From Oreohelix idahoensis (taxonomy: Eukaryota; Mollusca; Gastropoda; Stylommatophora; Oreohelicidae), in assembly GCA_024509875.1 (NCBI GenBank), contig JAMPIV010012231.1, positions 1 through 64,000 on the forward strand: DNA of 64,000 nucleotides, written 5' to 3'. The translations under genes were made by a program, and so were the position numbers. Position 1 is the first letter of the stretch, and each line of letters starts with the position of its first letter. Of the stretch, positions 22,853 through 34,325 are shown piece by piece. The notes under the pieces are model-generated. The model was not told the DNA's origin, ran no database searches, and was given only the letters and a program-made list of their open reading frames with translations.

Positions 22853-25248
22853 ATGGCTAGCCACCGTGGAAGAGATTGGGGCCTTACCACGTACTTCCTA
22901 CAGAAAGTAATGGAATCACAACAACAAGATAAGAACCGATATGTAGAGAACTCTCTGTCCCCTGGGGAAGAATCTACTGTACAAATTAACAGGGAAGAGG
23001 CAACTCCTCTAATGAGTAAGGAAGTACATAATGACGAGTGTTCCTTAAATTCTGTTGAAAGGGAGCATTCTGAGAAAGACCACCTAAAAACTAGTAGGAG
23101 AAGCCTAAAAATAGGAACATGGAATGTTAGAACTTTAAACGGAGAAGGAAAGCTGGACAATCTTATATTAGAGGCAACCGACATGAAACTCGATATACTG
23201 GGAGTTGCAGAGGCAAGACTTTTGGATACAGGCTACATAACAAGAGACCAGTACACGCTTATACACTCAGGAGGAGAAAAACACGAAAGAGGGGTAGGAA
23301 TGTTGATAAAGAAGGAGTTAGAAAAATACGTATGTGGATACTGGACACACAATGACAGAATGATGTTACTAAAGATGAGAGCAAAGCCATTCGACATATC
23401 AATCTTACAAACTTATGCACCAACTAAAGATTACAGCGAGGAAGAAATAGAAGAATACTATGAAGAGCTACAACACACACTTAAACCAGTCAAATCTACA
23501 GATGTGTTGATAGTAATGGGTGATATGAATGCAAAAGTAGGAAAAGGAAAATACAAGAAAATAGTAGGACAGTATGGATTAGGGACAAGAAATGATAGAG
23601 GAGACAGACTTATCCAGTTCTGTGAAGAAAACCAGCTGGTCATATGTAACACCTTTTTTGAACATCACCCAAGGAAATTATACACATGGAAAAGCCCAGG
23701 AGATGTAACACGTAATCAAATCGACTATATCATGATAAAACATAGATTTAAGAACAGTGTCACAAGTGCAAAGACACATCCTGGCGCCGACATAAATTCA
23801 GATCACAATCCAGTTGTCATCAAAGTAAATATAAAGCTGAAAAGAGCAGGAAACAGAAGACAGGAAGAACCCCAGATAGAAATATCAGCGCTGAAACAAC
23901 CAGATATAAAACAGAAATATTTAATCGAAGTCAAAAATAAATACCAACAGTTATTGACAGAAAGCATGGAGCAGTATAGAAGAGAAAACCCAGAAGAAAA
24001 AGCAACCGCAAAATGGGAATGCTTAAAAACAAGCATACAATCAGCAAATGCAAATTTACCTAAAAAGGAGTCTAAGAAAAATCAAATTTGGATGACAGAT
24101 GACATCTTGAATAAAATGGCAGAAAGAAAGAAAGCAAAAAATACTCCAGAATATAAAACAATAGACAATGACATACGTACTATGTGTAGAGAAGCAAAAG
24201 AACGGTGGATAGAAACAAAATGTAAGGAAATAGAAGACTTGGAAGCGAAGCACATGACAAGAGATATGCATGAAGAAATAAAGAAATTATCAAATCGGTC
24301 GCGGTTTGCACAAGGAGGAAGCTGTATCAAGAACAAAAATGGTGTAATATTACTTGATGAGAAAGACATATCAAACAGATGGGCAGAATACGTAAAAGAA
24401 CTATTCGAGGACAACAGAGGTAAAAAAACCATCACCAGATTCTAATGAAGGCCCACACATTCTCAGATCAGAAGTAGAGAATGCCATTCATATGATACAA
24501 AAAGGAAGATCAGCAGGCATGGATAACATAAACATTGAAATGATAGAAGCTCTGGAGAGCTTTGGTATAGATACAATCACAGAAATATGCAATGATATAT
24601 ACAATACAGGATATTTACCACACGACATGAAGACATCAGTTTTTATAACATTGCCCAAAAAACCAAATGCAACAGAATGTTCAGACTTCAGAACAATCAG
24701 CCTGATGAGTCATGCAATTAAGATACTGCTCAAAATCATACAGGAAAGAATAAAAAGTAAAGTAGACAGCGAAATCCAAGAAGAACAGTTTGGTTTTAGA
24801 CGGAACAGTGGAACAAGAGAGGCAATATTTTGCCTAAGAAGATTAGCAGAAAAATATACAGAGGTCCAAAAAAGTATGTATATGTGCTTCATTGACTATA
24901 AGAAGGCTTTTGACAGAATCCATCATGAGAAAATAATTGAATGCCTCAAAGACATAGGTATTGATGGAAAAGATATAAGAATACTCAGTAACCTTTATTG
25001 GGAGCAAACTGCCACAGTAAGATCGGGAAGGAATTATTCACCATACATAGACATAAAAAGAGGTGTCAGACAGGTTGTGTGCTGTCCCCCTGCCTATTTA
25101 ATTTATACACCGAAAAAATTTTCAAACAGATACAGGAAATACCAGGACTGAACATCAGTGGAAGATCAATAAACAACCTTAGATATGCAGATGATACCGT
25201 GTTGTTAGCTGAAAGCGAACAGGAGTTACAAGAACTAGTGAAGCAAGT
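22853..25248 (+). pseudogene. LINE-B ORF: endonuclease and 5' part of reverse transcriptase
   Basis: ATG 22853 (MASHRGRDWGL). Endonuclease from about residue 87: LKIGTWNVRTLNGEGKL, GVAEARLLDTG, LQTYAPTKDY, VMGDMNAKVGKGK, NQIDYIMI and SDHNPVVIK, with the usual Asn, Glu, Asp and His positions present. After residue 350 a basic linker follows. RT: GRSAGMDNINIEM, FRTISLMSHAIKILL, EEQFGFRRNSGTREAI, CFIDYKKAFDRIHHEK, GVRQ with CVLSPCLFNLY, and YADDTVLLAES at about 25185. Frameshifts are at an A-run near 24425 and near 25075 within the GVRQ box. The ORF stops at 25248 where LTR element G1 enters; the remainder is at 31774-32484. Confidence 0.85.
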
Positions 25249-27174
25249 TGTAGCGGAAGGTTTTATATGTGTGAGATGATAGTGCTAGAGTAGAAATAGT
25301 ATTCTCTCCAGAATGTGTGAGGTCCCAGTGACAGAGAAGTACACTGGTATCACTCGATAGTCACGGCTGTGAAAGTATCTGGACTGAAAATATTCAGAGA
25401 ACAGTCAGACCTTACTGCGCCACCTCCGCTATGTGACCACCTGTGATATAATAAAAATTCAACCAAACTCAGTATCAACTATATTGAATGAATAAAGCTG
25501 GTGAATACAATTTATATCCTCTTTATTTACATCTATCTAATTGTGGTGATTGTGTGTGACTGGTGATACAAAAGTTATATTTATACAAAACCAAATTGGC
25601 GAATTCAATTACAGTTTTTGCAAGTTAAACTAAAATGTCATTTCTTTAGACTCTTCCAATTAGTTGGGTAATAGACTTCTTCACTGTCTTATTCACTTTA
25701 TAACTTTCACTAGTTTATCACGCAAATTGTCATCACAAAACTCTGCTTGACAATTATCACTTCTTGGGTGCACGATTGTCACAAATATCACTCATCTGTT
25801 AGGTTAATCAGTGTTCATATGAGATGTACAGCTTCAGTAGGTCTTGCTTCTACCAATCCAGACACTGCCGGGGCGATTCGCATTGATCATCGAGCAATTC
25901 TTGATCATTGACCTCTGACTTTTGGTTGACAAGTATGAACCTGCAGATAATTGTAGGATATGTGGCTATTTGTGGATAACAATTACCACATTCCTATTGT
26001 AGGTGAGATGAATTTGTTTTCAGATGTATGCGTGAAAATGCATGATTATGGATCAGTGACAAGACAGGTGTCTACTGTGGAACATTTTATAAAATCAAAT
26101 AATACAAAATAATATGTACACACATATATGGTATGAGGTTATAGTATCCCCCTGCCTGACACGTTAGCTCTGTAAAGTGCAGTAACTTGATGACAGAATG
26201 AATAAGCCCTGATAATGATTGTGCTAGCCCTGATACGGACTCAGTCATGGTGGTTATATTTCGGGTTCCAATCTTCAACAATCATATCAAGTAATAAATT
26301 AATATACATGATACTTTCATAACATATAGATTAAAACAATCCTGAAATAAAGTTGTAATTACTGTATTATTTTACATAGTAACTTTACATACCCTCGCAG
26401 GATCTAATTAAGATCAGTAAAGACTGGCTTTAGTGGAGTAACAGAACTGCCTGGCTGCAAATAACAAGATATTGGCCGTGACACGTTTCTCTCTCTCCAG
26501 CCGTTGTCCTTCTGTCTTGCCTCGCTGTACAAGTGAATTTGAAATCATTTACGTCCGCCCTTATATATGCAGCTACCGGACGTACAGGAAACAAGGCTCG
26601 CAACTCCAGCAAACTTCCCAAAAAAGTTGTAACTTCGGGGGGTTTGTGCTAGAGGTGTTTCAAACCTTGGTCTCGTGCATTTCACCTTTCCCAGTTCAAG
26701 CCTTTGGAGTTATATATTTCCGTTCTCCATGAGTTGACCTTTATATCCATATGTTGTTTTCCTATATCTGTCGTGTTAACGATTTTATATTGAATTATAA
26801 ATAGGAAAAACACAGGATTTCTCAATGCACGGACACTATTCTTGCGAAATTCTTCACAACTACTTACTCCCTTCTGATTTCCTTGTACCTATACATAAAT
26901 GAAGATATTCCCGTCAAAAGGAGACCATTCTCATCCTTGTCTGTCATTCCGTTCTCCTTCCCGATGTCTAATTCTAACCATGATTTCGGACGATTTATTC
27001 TTCCTTATACACTCGCCGAAGTCATTCTATCTGACCGTGGGAAACCCCTTCTCTGATTGGCTGCCCTAGATACACACAGGAAAATACCCCTGCATTCCTT
27101 TGTTCAGGTCAGCACACTGGTGTCCCACTTTTCGGTCTTCAAACATTTAACTAGGCAATGCGTAACATGCGACA
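25249..27174 (-). repeat. 3' LTR of G1 (1926 bp)
   Basis: Left LTR in window coordinates, from tgtagcggaagg to atgcgaca. Since the genes run on the minus strand it is the 3' LTR. The small ORFs inside recur in the other LTR and look like chance. A purine-rich tract lies just inside, at 27175-27192. Confidence 0.9.
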
Positions 27175-27192
27175 GAGCCTCCCTCTCTTTTA
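27175..27192 (-). promoter_or_regulatory. Probable polypurine tract of G1
   Basis: On the minus strand aaaagagagggaggctc directly precedes the 3' LTR (TGTCGC). This is the usual position of the plus-strand primer for reverse transcription. Confidence 0.6.
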
Positions 27193-27263
27193 AGCTGTAG
27201 ATTTCTACAGCTAACAACTGTAAGCTTTGCCGTAGTTAATGTTCTTCTTACTCTCGTTCTATC

Positions 27264-28583
27264 TCAGTTGGGTGTCGAGTAAGAAAATCTGCTCCTACAT
27301 TTTGTTTTCATGGATATAGATTTATCCTTCGCTATCTCTCTTTTCCCAGTTCGGCTTTTCATCCAGGCCCTTACCGCTGGTGAAATGGGGTCGGTAGGTT
27401 TCCCTTGAAGTTTACCGCCCTCTTTTCGTTGATAGTTGGTTGCGGTTTTCCCTCGCAAATTCGTAGGTGTTTGATTTTGGCTACGTGATTTGTTCTTTTC
27501 TTCCAGTGCATGGGTTTCAGACTGCAATTCAACCTGTGTGGGATGTTTCTTTTCCCCTCCAGTGCAAATCTCGGGAGTACCCATGATGGCTGGTTTGCTT
27601 GTAGACTTTTGAAGACTCTTCCGCCGACTTTCTGAATCTACATGAGTGCACTCTGGACAGGAATTTACATACCAATTGATGTCTTCCGTAATACCTGGCC
27701 AGTAGTACTGGGTGGCTATTCTTTGTTTTGTGGCACCATTACCCAGGTGTTCACTCAAAGTTATGTGCCCCCAGCCTATAACCTTATTTCTATAGGTGGA
27801 TGGTACAACAATTTGACCATGACTTTTCGTCCCTCTGCCAGCTTTCCTGTGCAAGAGTCCATGTTCCATATAGAAATTTCCTTTCCTTGGAGTGTTATGT
27901 GGTTTTGACAGTTTGCCAAAACAAGGCTTCAATGTGCTGTCAGCTACTTGAGCCCGTTTCATTTCAGTAGAATGAAATTTTAATTTGGTGTCCCTCTCTA
28001 TGTTCCTGGAGTCAGACCTGGTCTGGATTTCTGCCATAACCATAGGTTTCACCGGGTTTCCCAAGAAAACATATCTACGCCCCAACATCAGGGGGTAAAA
28101 GGGATCATCTAACACTGCTGCATTTATCTCCCCTTCCACATAGCGACAACTGACATGAATCTTTGCTATGGGTAAAGTGAGGGGTAATGCTCCTTTTAGT
28201 GGCCCTTGAATATCTACTGTTTCTGTGGTGATTTGTTCAGGGCGCACCAGAGATGCACACACGACTGCGTCATAGGACAAACCTGTGTCATACATTCCTG
28301 TGACTTGTTTGCCATTCACAGTCACTATCTCCTGTGTAGGTGGGTGATGGAGGCTATTCTGAATCACCGTCAGTTCCTTCCTATCAGAAGTCCTCACCTG
28401 TAAGCATGCAGCATGATGAAGAGGTTTTTTCCTCCCACATTTATCAGTGTTGTGGTTGTTCATTTTGCAGAACTTACACCATTTTTTCTTCCCTTCGTGA
28501 GGGTTTATTGTTATATCCTGGAGGGTTCTTGTCTTTGTAGTCATATCTTTGGTTGTTCTTGGTTGTATTGTCCTTTTGTTCAA
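27264..28583 (-). CDS. G1 pol remnant: CCHC knuckle, protease, integrase zinc domain
   Basis: About 439 residues are open, overlapping gag by 110 bp in another frame, so expression would need a frameshift. CKFCKMNNHNTDKC is a CX2CX4HX4C knuckle (about residue 37). TGMYDTGLSYDAVV carries the D-T-G protease site (about 105), with PLMLGRRYVFLG at its end (about 180). KRAQVADSTLKPCFGKL leads into an HHCC zinc domain (His of WGHITLSEHLGNG, then QYYWPGITEDI and CPEC; about 275-315). The catalytic integrase core is missing; a Lys-rich, low-complexity tail replaces it up to the stop. Protease followed directly by integrase, with no RT between, matches the domain order of Gmr1-like gypsy elements. The frame has no stop, unlike most copies here. 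Confidence 0.8.
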   Translation of the reverse strand: MNKRTIQPRTTKDMTTKTRTLQDITINPHEGKKKWCKFCKMNNHNTDKCGRKKPLHHAACLQVRTSDRKELTVIQNSLHHPPTQEIVTVNGKQVTGMYDTGLSYDAVVCASLVRPEQITTETVDIQGPLKGALPLTLPIAKIHVSCRYVEGEINAAVLDDPFYPLMLGRRYVFLGNPVKPMVMAEIQTRSDSRNIERDTKLKFHSTEMKRAQVADSTLKPCFGKLSKPHNTPRKGNFYMEHGLLHRKAGRGTKSHGQIVVPSTYRNKVIGWGHITLSEHLGNGATKQRIATQYYWPGITEDINWYVNSCPECTHVDSESRRKSLQKSTSKPAIMGTPEICTGGEKKHPTQVELQSETHALEEKNKSRSQNQTPTNLRGKTATNYQRKEGGKLQGKPTDPISPAVRAWMKSRTGKREIAKDKSISMKTKCRSRFSYSTPN

Positions 28584-29559
28584 ACTCGTTTTGGTTTTGT
28601 GGTGACTTGAAACTATCTCCCTGCTTCCTCTTGTTTCCTTGAGTCAGGGGGTGAGCCAGTTTGTGACTTTCTGCATAGATGATTATTTCATCTAATCTCT
28701 CTCTTTTATGTTCTACTAGGAATGTCTTCGTCTCAGGAGACATGGACTCCAGGAGTTGTTCTATCAACATCATCTCCTTGATCCCTTCAAAATCCTGATT
28801 GAAGTTTCCTAACTGACACCACCTCAGCAAGTAACTTTCCAACCTTGCTGAGAACTGCTGATATGTTTCTCCTGTCTGGAGCATAGCAGTTCTAAATCGC
28901 CTTCTATAAGCTTCTGCGTTTTGTTCGTAACGCAACAACAATGCTTGTTTCAAGGCTTCATAGTTTTCCTGATCTTCTTTTTGCATCTTCAAGTAGACAT
29001 TATAAGATACTCCTCTCAATCCCTGTGACAACTTCAAATTCCACTTTTCTTTTTCTAGGCCATAAGTAGTGGCCAATCGTTCATATCTGTCAAGGTAATC
29101 CTCTATTCCCTCTTCTTTCTCCACAAATGGGTCCAAGTGGAAGTTCATAGCTCCATTGGAGGTGCTTTGGCTGGCGCTGGTATCCGAATGAGATGACCTA
29201 CTACCATTAGTGGTAGCCACTGCCTGTATTTCAAGCTCTTTTAATCTCAGTTCATGGTCTCTATCAGCTTGTAGCTTCCTTTCCTCAGCTGTTAATCTTC
29301 TTTCTTCAGCCTCCAATTTCTTGGCTTGAGCCTCAACTTCCAACAGCAGCCTCTTTTCTTCAGCTTCCATTCTTTTGGCTTCTCTCTCAGCTTCTAGTCT
29401 TTTGGCTTCTCTCTCAGCTTCTGCTTGCAGCTTCCTTTCCTCTCTATCCATATGTTTGTCCACTTCAGTTGTGACATACTGGACGAGAGCATCACCTGTC
29501 AAGCCCAGCTCTTTTCCCATCTGCATGATCGCAGTTCTGAACTTCACTAAGTCAGCCAT
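28474..29559 (-). CDS. G1 gag
   Basis: ATG at 29559 (MADLVKFRTAIMQMGKEL); 361 residues. Residues 35-125 form a long Glu/Arg/Lys coiled coil with repeated EAEREAKR-type blocks. Residues 145-310 resemble a capsid: DYLDRYERLATTYGLEKEKW, LLLRYEQNAEAYRRRF, YQQFSARLESYLLRW and ETKTFLVEHKRERLDEII. A basic, Gln/Asn-rich tail follows, and the zinc knuckle lies in the overlapping next frame. It is a homologue of G2 gag. The intact frame fits the young age indicated by the LTRs. Confidence 0.85.
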   Translation of the reverse strand: MADLVKFRTAIMQMGKELGLTGDALVQYVTTEVDKHMDREERKLQAEAEREAKRLEAEREAKRMEAEEKRLLLEVEAQAKKLEAEERRLTAEERKLQADRDHELRLKELEIQAVATTNGSRSSHSDTSASQSTSNGAMNFHLDPFVEKEEGIEDYLDRYERLATTYGLEKEKWNLKLSQGLRGVSYNVYLKMQKEDQENYEALKQALLLRYEQNAEAYRRRFRTAMLQTGETYQQFSARLESYLLRWCQLGNFNQDFEGIKEMMLIEQLLESMSPETKTFLVEHKRERLDEIIIYAESHKLAHPLTQGNKRKQGDSFKSPQNQNEFEQKDNTTKNNQRYDYKDKNPPGYNNKPSRREEKMV

Positions 29560-29822
29560 TATATTAAGTTAAGTAGGGTATGAAAACTTACCTAAACTTA
29601 CTTAAAATAATTATCAAATGGACAACACAATTAATCGTGCAACCTTGTGATAGTCAATATTTACTGAGTACTCTAAGGTACTGTTACTGAGAAAAAAAAT
29701 CTTATTCTAGAATTTACAAAAAAAAAAAATTTTTTTTTCTTTATTTTTTTTTTCTATTGGTGGCCCAAGATAGACTAAAGATAGATGTATTAGATAGAGG
29801 ATGGCTCAGGATATACGAGAAT
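29560..29822 (-). other. G1 leader between primer site and gag
   Basis: No ORF. It contains long A and T runs (29690-29755) that could fold on themselves. It corresponds to the 5' untranslated leader of the G1 transcript. Confidence 0.5.
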
Positions 29823-29842
29823 ATCCCGCGATCGAGCCCCCA
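29823..29842 (-). promoter_or_regulatory. Primer-binding site of G1 (tRNA-Pro-like)
   Basis: The minus strand reads TGGGGGCTCGATCGCGGGAT one base from the 5' LTR. It resembles the common proline-tRNA primer site TGGGGGCTCGTCCGGGAT, with two extra bases. Minus-strand DNA synthesis would start here. Confidence 0.7.
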
Positions 29843-29843
29843 C

Positions 29844-31768
29844 TGTAGCGGAAGGTTTTATATGTGTGAGATGATAGTGCTAGAGTAGAAATAGTATTCT
29901 CTCCAGAATGTGTGAGGTCCCAGTGACAGAGAAGTACACTGGTATCACTCGATAGTCACGGCTGTGAAAGTATCTGGACTGAAAATATCAGAGAACAGTC
30001 AGACCTTACTGCGCCACCTCCGCTATGTGACCACCTGTGATATAATAAAAATTCAACCAAACTCAGTATCAACTATATTGAATGAATAAAGCTGGTGAAT
30101 ACAATTTATATCCTCTTTATTTACATCTATCTAATTGTGGTGATTGTGTGTGACTGGTGATACAAAAGTTATATTTATACAAAACCAAATTGGCGAATTC
30201 AATTACAGTTTTTGCAAGTTAAACTAAAATGTCATTTCTTTAGACTCTTCCAATTAGTTGGGTAATAGACTTCTTCACTGTCTTATTCACTTTATAACTT
30301 TCACTAGTTTATCACGCAAATTGTCATCACAAAACTCTGCTTGACAATTATCACTTCTTGGGTGCACGATTGTCACAAATATCACTCATCTGTTAGGTTA
30401 ATCAGTGTTCATATGAGATGTACAGCTTCAGTAGGTCTTGCTTCTACCAATCCAGACACTGCCGGGGCGATTCGCATTGATCATCGAGCAATTCTTGATC
30501 ATTGACCTCTGACTTTTGGTTGACAAGTATGAACCTGCAGATAATTGTAGGATATGTGGCTATTTGTGGATAACAATTACCACATTCCTATTGTAGGTGA
30601 GATGAATTTGTTTTCAGATGTATGCGTGAAAATGCATGATTATGGATCAGTGACAAGACAGGTGTCTACTGTGGAACATTTTATAAAATCAAATAATACA
30701 AAATAATATGTACACACATATATGGTATGAGGTTATAGTATCCCCCTGCCTGACACGTTAGCTCTGTAAAGTGCAGTAACTTGATGACAGAATGAATAAG
30801 CCCTGATAATGATTGTGCTAGCCCTGATACGGACTCAGTCATGGTGGTTATATTTCGGGTTCCAATCTTCAACAATCATATCAAGTAATAAATTAATATA
30901 CATGATACTTTCATAACATATAGATTAAACAAATCCTGAAATAAAGTTGTAATTACTGTATTATTTTACATAGTAACTTTACATACCCTCGCAGGATCTA
31001 ATTAAGATCAGTAAAGACTGGCTTTAGTGGAGTAACAGAACTGCCTGGCTGCAAATAACAAGATATTGGCCGTGACACGTTTCTCTCTCTCCAGCCGTTG
31101 TCCTTCTGTCTTGCCTCGCTGTACAAGTGAATTTGAAATCATTTACGTCCGCCCTTATATATGCAGCTACCGGACGTACAGGAAACAAGGCTCGCAACTC
31201 CAGCAAACTTCCCAAAAAAGTTGTAACTTCGGGGGGTTTGTGCTAGAGGTGTTTCAAACCTTGGTCTCGTGCATTTCACCTTTCCCAGTTCAAGCCTTTG
31301 GAGTTATATATTTCCGTTCTCCATGAGTTGACCTTTATATCCATATGTTGTTTTCCTATATCTGTCGTGTTAAAGATTTTATATTGAATTATAAATAGGA
31401 AAAACACAGGATTTCTCAATGCACGGACACTATTCTTGCGAAATTCTTCACAACTACTTACTCCCTTCTGATTTCCTTGTACCTATACATAAATGAAGAT
31501 ATTCCCGTCAAAAGGAGACCATTCTCATCCTTGTCTGTCATTCCGTTCTCCTTCCCGATGTCTAATTCTAACCATGATTTCGGACGATTTATTCTTCCTT
31601 ATACACTCGCCGAAGTCATTCTATCTGACCGTGGGAAACCCCTTCTCTGATTGGCTGCCCTAGATACACACAGGAAAATACCCCTGCATTCCTTTGTTCA
31701 GGTCAGCACACTGGTGTCCCACTTTTCGGTCTTCAAACATTTAACTAGGCAATGCGTAACATGCGACA
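29844..31768 (-). repeat. 5' LTR of G1 (1925 bp)
   Basis: It matches 25249-27174 apart from about four small differences (for example one base missing after gaaaatat and one substitution in ttaa[c/a]gatttt). It ends gcgaca before TSD caagt. Confidence 0.9.
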
Positions 31769-31773
31769 CAAGT

Positions 31774-32484
31774 GAACAGTATAAGTCATGAATATGGACT
31801 CGACATTAATATTGAGAAAACTAAAACTATGATAATTAGCAAAACAGACGATAAACCCACATTAAAGATAAGCGTAAATGGGAAAATCCTGGAACAAGTC
31901 AAGAGCTACGTATATCTTGGTCATATAATAACAGAAGATGGCAGATGTGAAACAGAAATTAAGAAGAGAATAGGAATGGCCAAAGCTACATTCAACAACA
32001 TGAAACATATACTGACATCCAAACAGTTATCTCATAAATTAAAACTGAGAATCATAAAGTGTTATATATATATTCTGCATTTCTGTATGGTGCAGAAACA
32101 TGGACGATGAATAAGCATTTGGAAGAAAGAATTGAGGCTCTTGAAATGTGGATATATAGAAGAATGGGGCGTATCTCATGGAAAGAGATGAAAACAAATA
32201 AGGAGGTCCTAGAAAATCTAGGTATGAAAAGAGAACTAATGAGAGAGGTCAAAGTTCGGCAGCTAAAATACTTTGGCCACATAAAAAGGCATAACACCTT
32301 GCAGAAGACCATAACAGAAGGGAGAGTTGAAGGTAAACGTGCAAGGGGAAGACAGCGCTATAAGTGGGAAGATAACATCAAGAGATGGACGGGAAAGAGT
32401 CTATCAGAGTGTACCACCAAGACAAGAGACAGAAGACGTTGGAGATCCATTACAGCCAACCTCCGTTGTGGAGATGGCAACTGA
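31774..32484 (+). pseudogene. LINE-B ORF, 3' part of reverse transcriptase
   Basis: This continues the LINE-B frame after G1: NSISHEYGLDINIEKTKTM, VKSYVYLGHIITEDG, KIRIGMAKA-like segment, then after a frameshift near 32065 LYGAETWTM, RRMGRISWKEM, KYFGHIKRHNTLQKTI and GKRARGRQRYKWEDNIKRW, ending TAA at 32484 just before the (TGA)n tail. These C-terminal motifs are usual in RTE-type and related LINEs. Confidence 0.85.
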
Positions 32485-32509
32485 TGATGATGATGATGAT
32501 GATCAGTGG

Positions 32510-34302
32510 ACTAGTTCAGTCATTCTATTTCAATGGATTTTGTGTTAATTTAAATCTATTAAATTAAACCATCTCAATAGTTCCAGTTGTAAATATAATG
32601 ATCTATCTATTATATTATTTCAAAAGATAATAGATGCTTAAATTAACTTTTTAAGTCGCGAAGGAATTTATAATTAATAAATTCAGTTAAGTCCTAGTTT
32701 TATAGATGTGTGTTTTTAACCACTAGAATTCGCGCAGTGTTTATTAAATACATAATTAAATACTCGAGTGTATTATAGGCTTAACGGGGAATTTATCGCG
32801 CTTGATTTTTTGGTATGTTACATGTCTTTTTTTTCTTTCACACAGAGTGATCGGAACCTGCGGTCCCAGCTAAATAAAGAAAGAAATAAAGAAATCATCC
32901 TATAAACTTCCAGTCATATTGAAGAAACATTTCTTTTAAAATATAATCTTGTGGCGGTCTTTTGCGACCTAGCTGTCAGAATTAAATGAAATAAAGCCCA
33001 CCCAAGAACATTTTAAAGAATAATCATCAAATTACCCTTACAAACCTGTAAGATAAACTGGAAGGTAATCATCGCCAGTAGCGATATCATATTTACTGTT
33101 TACTGTGAGAGAGTACATATTTTCCTGACTGTGACTGAGCCTAGTTTTTTCCTCAATTGGATTTAATAAAACTATCATCACGCATTGAAGGAATTTTACC
33201 ATAGCGGAGGATTAAAAGAGACCACTTCATTTTCACCCCTGTGCCGAACTGTGTTAGTGCCATCCCATAGACTCCTTTATATATATATAATAAAAACACG
33301 AGAACTCTTAGTCTTCAAGTCTTGCGATAAGTGAGAATATTTGTTACCAACAAACCCTCGCAAACATCTGGGGCGGGACATCGAAGGACTAGACAGTTCA
33401 TATGTCGAAAGAGTACTTGCTGTTTTTTATATACTTTTTATGGATCGTCTGAGGCTGCATTCGGTAAGTGTGTGAGTATATGAGTGTGGATCCTCACGCG
33501 TGTGTATGAATGACAGGAAATTTAATCGTTTTTCTTTTGTAAACCTGTTGTTAACTTTCTTGCCTAGTAATATAATTTTTCTGTATTCCCTGCATTGTTC
33601 CTTTAAGGGGGAGTTGCTAATTGGTTAACTCTGTTTAAAAACCCCCTCCTTTCCATTTGCTTAGTAAAGGGAAGAACAGCTGGGAAGAACAGGTTTTTTT
33701 CTATCACCTATACCTAACGTTGTAACCCCTCTTTCAGAGTAATTAACTTCACTGTTAGGTTAACGTACCTATGTTCCTGATATTATCTATCTCTGGACTG
33801 GGTTTATCTTTGTCTAATAAGCGGGAAGGGCTTAGTCGATACCAATCTTCTTCACCCCTCCCAAATTTGTTATTTGCATTTGTGTACTTATGATAATTTA
33901 TGTAATACCTGATATTTGTTAGTGATTGATGTTTAAAGTGAATAAAATCACATAAACTCATTTAGTACGGTGTTGGACATACCCACAGCCCAACATTTCC
34001 CCTATTCGTTTAATATAGTTTGTATCTACATCGTCTGTGTGTGTGTGAAAAACACCAAATCGGTGTGCGCGCAGATGCGTGTCTGGAAAACTGGCAAATA
34101 ATTGTTTGACCAGGAGAGCGGAAGAGAAGATTGAGAGAAGCGATTTGTCGTAAATAAGTCTGTCTTTACTCTCCTCCAGCACGCTGTGAAGCAACTATTT
34201 AAATCTCTACATTTTCTATCACTGAGCTTTCCATCATCATTTTCCACTCTAAACCGGACCACTATTTCTACGACTCTTTTCTCTCAAAATAAATTTACGA
34301 CA
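32510..34302 (+). repeat. LTR-A of G2, 3' part
   Basis: It continues LTR-A after the LINE-B duplication and ends aaatttacgaca. The same sequence recurs at about 37038-38830 and 41556-43351 with small indels. No coding sequence is seen; a TA microsatellite at about 33280 varies between copies. Confidence 0.85.
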
Positions 34303-34307
34303 ATATT

Positions 34308-34325
34308 TGGCTGGCTCGCCGGGAT
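34308..34325 (+). promoter_or_regulatory. Probable primer-binding site of G2, copy 1
   Basis: TGGCTGGCTCGCCGGGAT starts 5 bases after the LTR end. The second copy has the same sequence at about 38836. The primer tRNA is not identified. Confidence 0.45.

Larger units (their letters stand above)
25249..31768 (-). mobile_element. Young non-autonomous LTR retrotransposon G1
   Basis: It is complete with TSD caagt (25244-25248 and 31769-31773), LTR ends TG and CA, and two LTRs of about 1.93 kb that differ at only about four sites by eye. Coding is on the minus strand: gag, protease and an integrase zinc-binding domain in 2.67 kb. RT, RNase H and the integrase core are absent, so it needs enzymes in trans. 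Near-identical LTRs and an intact TSD point to recent movement. Confidence 0.9.
22505..32499 (+). mobile_element. RTE-like LINE-B with its own nested insertion
   Basis: It is bounded by the 10-bp duplication tgatcagtgg (22495-22504 and 32500-32509) and ends in a (TGA)n tail, as RTE-group LINEs do. Without the G1 insertion (25249-31773) it is about 3.47 kb, close to full length for an RTE element. A single ORF with endonuclease and RT lies between a 348-bp leader and the tail. Hairpin H4 sits 50 bp from its 5' end. Confidence 0.85.

Noticed and set aside
26087..26732. ORFs of 63-86 residues repeated at 30681-31326
   Set aside because: They lie inside the G1 LTRs and are duplicated only because the LTR is; no motif.
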